A DNA stretch of 64,000 bases from JAAYXE01 sp964391195 (GTDB lineage: Bacteria; Chloroflexota; Anaerolineae; Anaerolineales; UBA4823), in the NCBI GenBank assembly GCA_964391195.1, contig CAYMLG010000021.1:5534-69533 (forward strand), given 5' to 3'. Below the pieces are notes generated by a model. That model had not been told where the DNA came from and did no database searches. It was given only the letters and a program-made list of their open reading frames with translations. How positions within the stretch are numbered: position 1 is the stretch's first letter; the number at the start of each line of letters is the position of its first letter. The position numbers were made by a program, and so were the translations under genes. This document shows, in pieces, positions 43,999 through 50,221 of this stretch.

Positions 43999-44451
43999 CT
44001 ATTCAGGGACAACCGCGATCGCATCCATTTCGAGCAGGAAATCGGGGTTGGCCAATTCCGCTACGTACATCATCGACACCGTCGGTGGGTTCTTGCGTCT
44101 GCCCCACACCTGCTGGAATACCTCGAAGCCGGGCTGCAGCGGCTGGCCCTGGACGAGATAGATATTCCACTTGACGACGTGCTCCAACCTCGCGCCGGCG
44201 GCCTCTAAAGCAGCCTGGACATTCTTCAGCACCTGTTCCGTCTGCGCTTTGATATCCCCTTTGCCTACAATTTCTCCGTTCGCGTTGACTGCGTCCTGGC
44301 CGCCCACGTACACCGTCTTTGCCGGCCCGCTCACCACCACGACCTGGGAGAAAGCGGGGTTCTTGTGCATCGTATCTGGGCTGAGATACTGCACCTGCCC
44401 GGATACGGAAGTCGGTTTGATGTCCTGGTTCACGGTTACTCCTTTTATCAA
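43999..44451 (-). CDS. RidA/YjgF family protein (likely non-deaminase subgroup)
   Basis: A 150-residue Rid-family protein; a GTG at 44433 is an alternative start. Conserved segments are VYVGGQDAVNANGEIVGKG, QTEQVLKNVQAALEAAGA and a C-terminal LLEMDAIAVV. The Arg that canonical RidA uses to hold 2-aminoacrylate (in PARS) is replaced (NPPTVSMMY), so it probably belongs to one of the Rid subfamilies without imine deaminase activity. It lies 27 bp after the SMP-30 gene and probably shares its promoter. Confidence 0.82.
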   Translation of the reverse strand: MIKGVTVNQDIKPTSVSGQVQYLSPDTMHKNPAFSQVVVVSGPAKTVYVGGQDAVNANGEIVGKGDIKAQTEQVLKNVQAALEAAGARLEHVVKWNIYLVQGQPLQPGFEVFQQVWGRRKNPPTVSMMYVAELANPDFLLEMDAIAVVPE

Positions 44452-44478
44452 CCCATTCCCGGTTCACGCCTTTGCCGG

Positions 44479-45351
44479 CTAGGGCAGCCCGGCGCCCGGC
44501 GTCTCAACCGGGACGATTTCAATCCGCCCCTGCGCCTGGGTGTCGCTGAAATCCAGGCTCTCGGTCGTCAGGATAAACAGCGTACAGCGGTCATCACCAC
44601 CCAGCGTGCAAGCCAGGGGGATGGCGCCTGTGCCGAGGCGGTGGGTGATCTGGCCGCCTTCGCGCACCCGGATCACTTCGCGGGTGTTGGGGGACGCGAC
44701 CCACACTGCCTCCTCGGCGTCCAACCCCATGCCATCCGGGTTGATCCGGTCCGCCGGCATCTCGAATTCCCCCCATTCGTCGAACTGCGCCCAGGTCCGG
44801 CGGTTCGAGAGCGTCCCCCCGGTTTCGATCGTAAACGCCGTCAGGCGTCCTCCGTAGGATTCGCCCACGATCAGGGTCCGCCCGTCCGGCGTGATCACCA
44901 TCCCATTGGGGAAGGCCAGTCCTTCGGCGGCAATCTGCGCCTGGCCATCCGGCGTCACCAGCACGATCGGGGCTGTTCGGGGCGGGCTGTGCGGGTCGCT
45001 GAAATCGAAACCCATGCTGCCGATATAAGCCCTCCCCTGGCCATCGATCACCATATCATTGTACGGGGAATCGGCCAGGCCGGATAGATCAGCAACCTCC
45101 ACAAAATCCCCGTCTTCCACCCTGAGCAGCCGGCGAGCATTGGCTGAGACCACGAGCAGATGCCCTTCCGGAGTCCAGCCCAGCCCGGATGGGGTATCGG
45201 GCAGCTCGAGCACCGTCTCTACCCGGCCGTTGAGTTCGGCCCGCATCACCTGCTGGCTGAAGAAATCGGAGAACCACAGCGCCCCTTCATACCACCTGGG
45301 AGATTCGGGGAACCGCAGCCCCTCGGCAAGAATCTCTGTTTTCATATCCAT
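44479..45351 (-). CDS. SMP-30/gluconolactonase-like protein
   Basis: A 290-residue six-bladed beta-propeller of the SMP-30/gluconolactonase family. Metal ligands fit: Glu in LRFPESPRWYEG (about 15), Asn in SPYNDMVIDGQG and Asp in NPDGMGLDAEE. Such enzymes hydrolyse sugar lactones or organophosphates with a divalent metal. It is the first gene of an operon with RidA. A well-formed promoter with an inverted repeat at the transcription start lies 90-118 bp upstream. Confidence 0.87.
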   Translation of the reverse strand: MDMKTEILAEGLRFPESPRWYEGALWFSDFFSQQVMRAELNGRVETVLELPDTPSGLGWTPEGHLLVVSANARRLLRVEDGDFVEVADLSGLADSPYNDMVIDGQGRAYIGSMGFDFSDPHSPPRTAPIVLVTPDGQAQIAAEGLAFPNGMVITPDGRTLIVGESYGGRLTAFTIETGGTLSNRRTWAQFDEWGEFEMPADRINPDGMGLDAEEAVWVASPNTREVIRVREGGQITHRLGTGAIPLACTLGGDDRCTLFILTTESLDFSDTQAQGRIEIVPVETPGAGLP

Positions 45352-45417
45352 CTGTAAACCCTCTTCCCTGCTGCGAACGAATAAACGGAAGCGCCAGGGC
45401 CCCCGGCATCCGAAAAT

Positions 45418-45439
45418 AAATAGATCATATGTTCTATTT
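45418..45439. promoter_or_regulatory. operator-like inverted repeat AAATAGA-N8-TCTATTT
   Basis: A perfect 7-bp inverted repeat immediately downstream of the -10 of the SMP-30 promoter, spanning the expected transcription start. A repressor bound here would block initiation. Confidence 0.55.
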
Positions 45440-45440
45440 C

Positions 45441-45469
45441 AATATACCTGCTCCGCTTTATATCGTCAA
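45441..45469 (-). promoter_or_regulatory. predicted promoter of the SMP-30/RidA operon
   Basis: On the minus strand, TTGACG (45464-45469), a 17-bp spacer and TATATT (45441-45446). Each hexamer matches the consensus at 5 of 6 positions. Confidence 0.65.
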
Positions 45470-45519
45470 GCATCCGTTTCAATGATTAAGGCAGAACTGG
45501 TACCCTGGCGAGGTGCCGG

Positions 45520-45537
45520 CCTGGTCACCTGACCAGG
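45520..45537. promoter_or_regulatory. palindrome CCTGGTCACCTGACCAGG
   Basis: Perfect 8-bp arms separated by 2 bp, about 133 bp upstream of the ASCH-like gene. It resembles a GntR-type operator (TGGT...ACCA), which is an inference. Confidence 0.4.
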
Positions 45538-45669
45538 TCAAAAATTAGACACACTACGAGCCGGGTTTCGCTCATTCGCGCGATGCGCTTTCCTTGCCTC
45601 GGGCTTATAGTGTTGGGGTTCCAGGAGACGCCACAGTCTCGCTGGTAAGTTGACAAAGGAGCCACAATC

Positions 45670-46113
45670 ATGGATCATATCGTCTACGTGGATGCCCAAT
45701 CCAGAGAATTGGATCAACTGCGCTCGGGCAGGAAAACGATGATCATCCGCGGCGCAGCGGGCAGGAAGATGCCCCACGGGCGAGTGAAGCCCGGCGACGT
45801 GCTTTACTTTATGAACAACAACGCCGAGGGCGTTGTGCGGGCGAGGGGGGTTGCAAAAAGCGTGATCAATTCCGACCGGATGTCCGTCCAGGAATCGATC
45901 GCATTGGTCAGCCTTCACCAGGAACAACTGCAGCTATCCGGCAAGCAGTTTCAGCGCTGGGCCGGCAAGCGCTATCTGGTCTTGATCGAAGTGGATCACT
46001 TCGTGGAACTGGAGCCTTTCCCCATCGACCGCAGCGAATACGGGAACATGGACGATTGGCTGCCCGTCGGTGACATCAAGCGAGTCCGGGTTGCTTCCCC
46101 CCAGGCGAGGTGA
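45670..46113 (+). CDS. ASCH/PUA-like domain protein
   Basis: The only plus-strand gene in the window, 147 residues, with an AAAGGAG ribosome-binding site before the ATG. The N-terminal segment LRSGRKTMIIRGAAGRK followed by VKPGDVLYFMNNN resembles the strand-turn pattern of ASCH domains, which bind RNA or modified nucleotides. There is no membrane segment. A function in RNA or nucleotide metabolism is suggested but not proven. It ends 114 bp before a bidirectional terminator. Confidence 0.6.
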   Translation: MDHIVYVDAQSRELDQLRSGRKTMIIRGAAGRKMPHGRVKPGDVLYFMNNNAEGVVRARGVAKSVINSDRMSVQESIALVSLHQEQLQLSGKQFQRWAGKRYLVLIEVDHFVELEPFPIDRSEYGNMDDWLPVGDIKRVRVASPQAR

Positions 46114-46226
46114 GCCCCGCGCTCCGGCATCCCTCACTTTCTGCCCAGCCTCCCCAACCCGGTCAACGGCAGCCGAAACCCTCCCCCTTTCCTCCGCCCG
46201 GCGCCAGAAGCAGTGAACGAAAATAC

Positions 46227-46275
46227 AGCCGGCTCCCGATCTGGCCTGCGAAAGACCAGTGATCGAGAGCCGGCT
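46227..46275. terminator. bidirectional terminator between convergent genes
   Basis: A long stem: AGCCGGCTC/GAGCCGGCT (9 bp), one mismatch, then CGATC/GATCG (5 bp) and TGG/CCA. On the minus-strand side it is followed by GTATTTTCG. It separates the plus-strand ASCH-like gene from the minus-strand membrane gene. Confidence 0.7.
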
Positions 46276-46334
46276 TACTGATTCTCGCCCCGACCCTCCG
46301 TTAGCTCAGAGCAAACCTGCCCCCTATACCAGAT

Positions 46335-47126
46335 CTATAATGCGACCTTATCCCTGGAAACCGGAGCTTGAACGGGCTCCCCCACCTCCCGCCGCCTCGC
46401 GTACGCCCGCCCGGAGAGCATCTGGTACAGGGAGTAGACGTGCATCAGGGCGTACAATGGGATGCCGAAGGATGGGATGACCAGCACATAGTTTAGATAG
46501 TCCAGGGAAATTCCCGACTCCGCCAGCCGTGCTGCGAAAGGCACGATGTAGATGCCCCCGGTGGTGAGTGCGGCGACGAAGTCCAGCAGGCCCAGCCCGT
46601 TCCAGGCGACAACCAGCGCCCGCGCGTAGGGCTTCCTGCGAGACAGCAGATAAATCATCACCGGCGCCAGCAGCCCAACGGCCATATCCCCGTACCCCGC
46701 CGAGAGCGCAAACTGGGCTGGGAGCAGCTCCATGTCCATCAGCGCCAGGAACAGGAACCCGGCGATCCGCATCGTGTGCATGCCGATTAGCCAGGTTTCC
46801 GGAATGGCCCTGACGATCTGCCGGAACAAGGGGGAGATCAGCAGCAGCCCGATCCCGAGGAACAGGCCGTACCCCAGGGAGATAAACGTGATGCGGAACT
46901 GGTTCGCCAGGACAGCGCCGCCGGGTGGGAACACCGCCAGTCCCAGCCGGATGAGCAGCCAGGCCGCCAGCAGGATGGCGGCGACCAACAGCCATCTGCG
47001 CCTGACAATCCCTGGAACAGACAGCCGGGTGAGGCCTTGGGATAGGAAATACCAACTGGTGGCCCCCGAGGCGAGCATGGTCCCAAGGATGAGCACAACT
47101 GTATTGGTTGGAAAACCGGTAAACAT
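46335..47126 (-). CDS. polytopic membrane protein of unknown function
   Basis: The ATG at 47126 has a GGAGG ribosome-binding site 6 bases upstream and is chosen over the longer frame. The 263-residue protein has about seven hydrophobic segments, starting FPTNTVVLILGTMLASGATS. No family was recognised. It follows the gene at 47234-47794 by 107 bp and is probably controlled by the same MarR operator. Confidence 0.62.
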   Translation of the reverse strand: MFTGFPTNTVVLILGTMLASGATSWYFLSQGLTRLSVPGIVRRRWLLVAAILLAAWLLIRLGLAVFPPGGAVLANQFRITFISLGYGLFLGIGLLLISPLFRQIVRAIPETWLIGMHTMRIAGFLFLALMDMELLPAQFALSAGYGDMAVGLLAPVMIYLLSRRKPYARALVVAWNGLGLLDFVAALTTGGIYIVPFAARLAESGISLDYLNYVLVIPSFGIPLYALMHVYSLYQMLSGRAYARRREVGEPVQAPVSRDKVAL

Positions 47127-47233
47127 GGAAACCTCCACTTTTCGAAACTTTGGCGAGGGGGACACTTTCGCTGCATCATCCCCCTCGCAGTGATCCATAA
47201 GCATTCCTTCATGGGTTTCGCAGCGCCGCCCTT

Positions 47234-47794
47234 TTATTTGGCGGGCTCGCCCTGAATGCGCTCGCTGCGCGTGAACGGCATCGATGAAACCAGGCCAATC
47301 AGCGCGGCGACACCGATGGCCAGCATGGCGTCACCCAGACCTGGTTTGGTGTTCATCAAGTAAAGGATGGCCGCGCCAAGCGCCACCCGCAGCCGCATGG
47401 ACACTCGCAGGAGAGGGTGCTGCCAGAGGGGGAGGAGATCGGAAGATAGCGGCCCGTCCTTCTCACCCACAACCTGCTTGATGGCCTCCACCCGGGCGCC
47501 GGTGAGCACGGCCATCGGAATGAACAGCAAGATCAGCGTCCCCAGTGTCACAAAAGCGAACCAGGCCTGGCCCCAGGCCGTGATCACCATGTACAGCCCG
47601 GAAAAGATGAGCGCCAGCATAGAGACCATGCCCACAACGCGCACCCCGCTGAAGAAGCGCAGCCTGTTCCGGAATTGTTCGCCGGTCGCAGCCCGCCGTA
47701 ATCGCCGTAGGCTGAACCACTCCAGGCCGAGCGCCACAAAGAAGCCGAGTGCTCCGAGCATATGGGTTGCCAGGGCAGTCATATACAGGTTCAT
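47234..47794 (-). CDS. small polytopic membrane protein (DUF2269-like)
   Basis: A 186-residue protein with four or five membrane helices. It starts MNLYMTALATHMLGALGFFV and has a ribosome-binding site AGGAGG. Its layout is like DUF2269 integral membrane proteins, an assignment by general appearance only. A palindromic operator GTGTATATACAC lies 17 bp upstream of the start, overlapping a -10-like TATACA. The function is unknown, probably in an exporter or quinone-related stress response. Confidence 0.6.
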   Translation of the reverse strand: MNLYMTALATHMLGALGFFVALGLEWFSLRRLRRAATGEQFRNRLRFFSGVRVVGMVSMLALIFSGLYMVITAWGQAWFAFVTLGTLILLFIPMAVLTGARVEAIKQVVGEKDGPLSSDLLPLWQHPLLRVSMRLRVALGAAILYLMNTKPGLGDAMLAIGVAALIGLVSSMPFTRSERIQGEPAK

Positions 47795-47810
47795 CTTTAC
47801 CTCCTTTCTT

Positions 47811-47822
47811 GTGTATATACAC
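47811..47822. promoter_or_regulatory. MarR operator GTGTATATACAC (copy 1)
   Basis: A perfect 12-bp palindrome overlapping a -10-like TATACA on the minus strand. It shares TATATACACCTAT with the site upstream of marR. Confidence 0.65.
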
Positions 47823-47988
47823 CTATCAGCTTACAAAGTACCGGTAACATCATAAACACCTCCTGACCAACCTGGGAACCGGTCACCTGGTAATTTCAAG
47901 CGCCGCTGCACAGCGCCTGAAGTCGCCACCCCCTTTGGCAGCGGGCGGTTGCTAGAACAGCCATCGCCGCCCGGTCATCACGAAAAGA

Positions 47989-48000
47989 GTGTATATACAT
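47989..48000. promoter_or_regulatory. MarR operator-like site GTGTATATACAT (copy 2)
   Basis: The third site lies between marR and the membrane gene, with one mismatch to the palindrome. It may strengthen repression of the downstream operon. Confidence 0.5.
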
Positions 48001-48040
48001 GCTCTGGGGCAAAAAAATATGGCCCTGTTCCATCGAGCTT

Positions 48041-48499
48041 TCATTTTTCCTTGGAAAGACGGGTGATGTTCGCTAGCTCCCTGAGCAGATCGCCAAAGCG
48101 CTCCTCGCCAATCTCCTGGACCACGCGTTCCTGTGCTTCCTCCCACACGGGCAAGGCCTCCAGCAGGAGCTTTTCCCCCTTCTCCGTCAGTGTCGCCACA
48201 CGAGTCCGTTGGTCCTCGCCTGGCTCGATCTTGATCAGCCCCGCATCTTCCAGCAGCTTGAGGTTCCTCGTGATCGTTGTCCGGTCACGGTCCAGCCGGT
48301 CGGCGATCTCGTTCACGTTTTGCGGGCCGGCCAGGTAAAGCACCACCAGTGGGGGGATCTGCGTGCCTCGCAGCCCAAACCTTGGCAAGAACAGGCTGTC
48401 GTAGTAATTGGTAATCGCTTGCGAAGCCCTGCGCAGGTTAATCCCGGCGCAGGTTTTCGCCAATCGCATCAGCCGTTCACGCTCTCTTCGTGCTGTCAT
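48041..48499 (-). CDS. MarR family transcriptional regulator
   Basis: The ATG at 48499 is chosen because a strong promoter places the transcription start at or next to it; a longer frame from 48538 would put the operator inside the gene. The 152-residue protein has the winged helix of MarR regulators, with PPLVVLYLAGPQNVNEIADRL and DRTTITRNLKLLEDAGLIKIE for the recognition helix, and EDQRTRVATLTEKGEKLLLE for the wing. It is predicted to bind the three GTGTATATACAC-type sites, repressing itself and the membrane-protein operon. The ligand is unknown. Confidence 0.88.
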   Translation of the reverse strand: MTARRERERLMRLAKTCAGINLRRASQAITNYYDSLFLPRFGLRGTQIPPLVVLYLAGPQNVNEIADRLDRDRTTITRNLKLLEDAGLIKIEPGEDQRTRVATLTEKGEKLLLEALPVWEEAQERVVQEIGEERFGDLLRELANITRLSKEK

Positions 48500-48504
48500 A
48501 ATAT

Positions 48505-48534
48505 GAGTATATACACCTATTTGGGCCTTGTCAA
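48505..48534 (-). promoter_or_regulatory. marR promoter with overlapping operator
   Basis: On the minus strand, TTGACA (48529-48534), a 17-bp spacer and TATACT (48506-48511). The palindrome GAGTATATACAC (48505-48516) covers the -10. Only CATATT lies between the -10 and the ATG, so the mRNA is probably leaderless. Confidence 0.75.
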
Positions 48535-48861
48535 GCATGGAATACCATGATAATTCCGTGATCTTTGATGAGATTTATAAAGTTTCTCCACCCGGGATGG
48601 CTCGGGCGGCGCCCTCCCTCCGCAGCTCCTGGAGCGCCGCCCCGGTCCTCTCGATCGCTGCCGTCCTATAACCCTCGATCAACACCAATACTGCACCGCC
48701 AGCCGGGAATACGATCGATCCCGGCCGGATGAGCAGCCGGCAGGATGGCGGCGAACGGGGACATATCCATCCTGGAGATGGAAGCCTGGGTTACGGTTTC
48801 TCGATACCCGGCCGCAATCCCGATAATCAATATGCCGGTTGCAGGCCGGTCGCTCGAAACC
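48535..48861. other. gene-free stretch with decayed gene fragments
   Basis: The upstream part of the marR promoter and two relics occupy this stretch: a NIPSNAP-like fragment (48575-48722), and 48715-48760, which resembles 46925-46990. No intact gene is seen. Confidence 0.6.
48575..48722 (-). pseudogene. C-terminal relic of a NIPSNAP-like gene
   Basis: On the minus strand an in-frame segment reads AVLVLIEGYRTAAIE and AALQELRREGAAR up to PGGETL and a TAA stop. The intact NIPSNAP protein at 53080-53457 ends AVLALIDSYTTVVIE, AALQGLRREEARR, NPGGET. About 24 of 40 residues agree. The N-terminal two-thirds is missing. Confidence 0.7.
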
Positions 48862-50040
48862 TCAATCCGCCCGGGGGGCGATTGTTTCCTTGGCCCGGAC
48901 CGGGATCGTTTGCCCCATAGCTTGCTTTTTTGCGGGGCCGGTTACCTGCCTCCTGTTCGCCTGCGTCTGTTGCTCTTGGATCATGTTGGCGATATATTCC
49001 GCATCCCGCCCCACGCCATGGATCATGCTGGACGATACTGCGAAAAGGAAGGCCAGGCCGACGAAGTACAGCCCTGGCACGCCGGTCACTACCCCACGCT
49101 CGTGCTGTGGCCCATCTTTTCCAAAAATGGGCAGGTCGATCCAGGAGAAACCGGGCTGGTATCCCGTGCACCAGATGATATTGGCCACATCGAGCAGGCG
49201 GCCGCCTTCCAGCATTGGCAGGCCGTCCCGCACACCCACCGTCCTCGGGACGCCCTGGATCCCGGCCGCGATCAAATCCTGTCTCTTGGTCCGTACCCGC
49301 GGCTGGCCCTTTGAGAGCAGCTTCGGCCGCAGCTTCCGTCCGAACGGCGTATTGGTCGTCAGCACCCTGTGGAACAACACCCGGCCTATAAGCCGCGCCA
49401 GGATGAGCCGGTACGCAACGCTCCCGATGCGGAATGGGAGCTGGCCGGTATCCCTACCCGACAGCCACGTCGGGTGCTCCCGGGCAACATCGAGCGCGAT
49501 CTCGGCTCCCGAGTTGCCTGCTCCCACCACGAGGACCCCGCCTTTCTGGAGCTGTGAAGGATTGCGGTACTCGCTCGAATGTAGTTGGACGATGCCAGGG
49601 TCGAGCTCTCGTGCGAACGCGGGTACGCGGGGCTTCTGCCAGTTGGACATCGCCACCACCACATTGTCAGCCTCGTAAACCTGGCCTGCTGCTGTCACCA
49701 CAAAGCGGCCATCTTTCCTCGTCAGATGGTCCACTCGCACGCCCAACCGGACCGGTAAATCGAAGTCCCTGGCGTAGCTTTCGAGGTAATCGGCCATTTC
49801 ATCCTTGGTGGGGAAGTGGAAGGCCGGTGCAGGGAACGGCTTCCCCGGAAGCCCATCGAAGCAGGCGGGGGTGAACAGGCGCAGCGAGTCCCATCTCTTC
49901 CGCCAAGCGTCTCCGGTGCGCTCATTCGCGTCCAGGATAACAAAATCTTGTCCCTGCTGCTTCAGATAATATCCGGTTGCCAGTCCCGCCTGGCCTCCAC
50001 CGATAACGATCGTGTCATATCTTCGGGTTTCGTTTTTCAT
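48862..50040 (-). CDS. flavin-containing monooxygenase-like NAD(P)/FAD protein
   Basis: A 392-residue enzyme. TIVIGGGQAGLATGYYL (about 10-26) is the FAD Rossmann motif and VLVVGAGNSGAEIALDVA the second, NADPH site. A FATGY-like element reads IIWCTGYQPGFSW. The start codon has AAGGAGG upstream and a 9-bp hairpin in its leader. It is a class B monooxygenase-type flavoprotein, probably oxidising a small soft nucleophile or ketone. The substrate is unknown. A LAL regulator gene is 181 bp upstream in the same direction. Confidence 0.87.
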   Translation of the reverse strand: MKNETRRYDTIVIGGGQAGLATGYYLKQQGQDFVILDANERTGDAWRKRWDSLRLFTPACFDGLPGKPFPAPAFHFPTKDEMADYLESYARDFDLPVRLGVRVDHLTRKDGRFVVTAAGQVYEADNVVVAMSNWQKPRVPAFARELDPGIVQLHSSEYRNPSQLQKGGVLVVGAGNSGAEIALDVAREHPTWLSGRDTGQLPFRIGSVAYRLILARLIGRVLFHRVLTTNTPFGRKLRPKLLSKGQPRVRTKRQDLIAAGIQGVPRTVGVRDGLPMLEGGRLLDVANIIWCTGYQPGFSWIDLPIFGKDGPQHERGVVTGVPGLYFVGLAFLFAVSSSMIHGVGRDAEYIANMIQEQQTQANRRQVTGPAKKQAMGQTIPVRAKETIAPRAD

Positions 50041-50041
50041 T

Positions 50042-50122
50042 GGATATCCTCCTTGAAATCCTTACCATCGCCTGGCGCTTCCCACAAAAGGCGATGGTTC
50101 TGATATATGGAAAAGGATATCC
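50042..50122 (-). promoter_or_regulatory. leader of the monooxygenase with repeated palindromes and a hairpin
   Basis: GGATATCC occurs at 50042-50049 and 50115-50122, each a perfect palindrome. Between them is a 9-bp hairpin (ACCATCGCC / GGCGATGGT, 50064-50098). The first copy overlaps the ribosome-binding site. This looks like an operator pair or attenuator. Confidence 0.45.
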
Positions 50123-50221
50123 AAACCCTTCTCTCGTGTCATGCCCACATTAGGGTATACGGGTGGGGTAATTTTAGGATTCAGAACGGGGTGATTAATG
50201 GATGGCAGCCTGTCGAGGCCG

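Larger units (their letters stand above)
45352..45669. other. divergent intergenic region
   Basis: It holds the SMP-30 promoter and operator and an 8-bp palindrome (45520-45537). No clear -35/-10 pair is seen for the plus-strand gene. Confidence 0.6.

Noticed and set aside
46190..46225. Similarity of 46205-46225 to 53050-53070 as a mobile element end
   Set aside because: The match is short (about 20 bp) and no transposase or terminal repeats flank it.
48500..48538. MarR start at 48538
   Set aside because: It would put the -10 element and operator inside the coding sequence.
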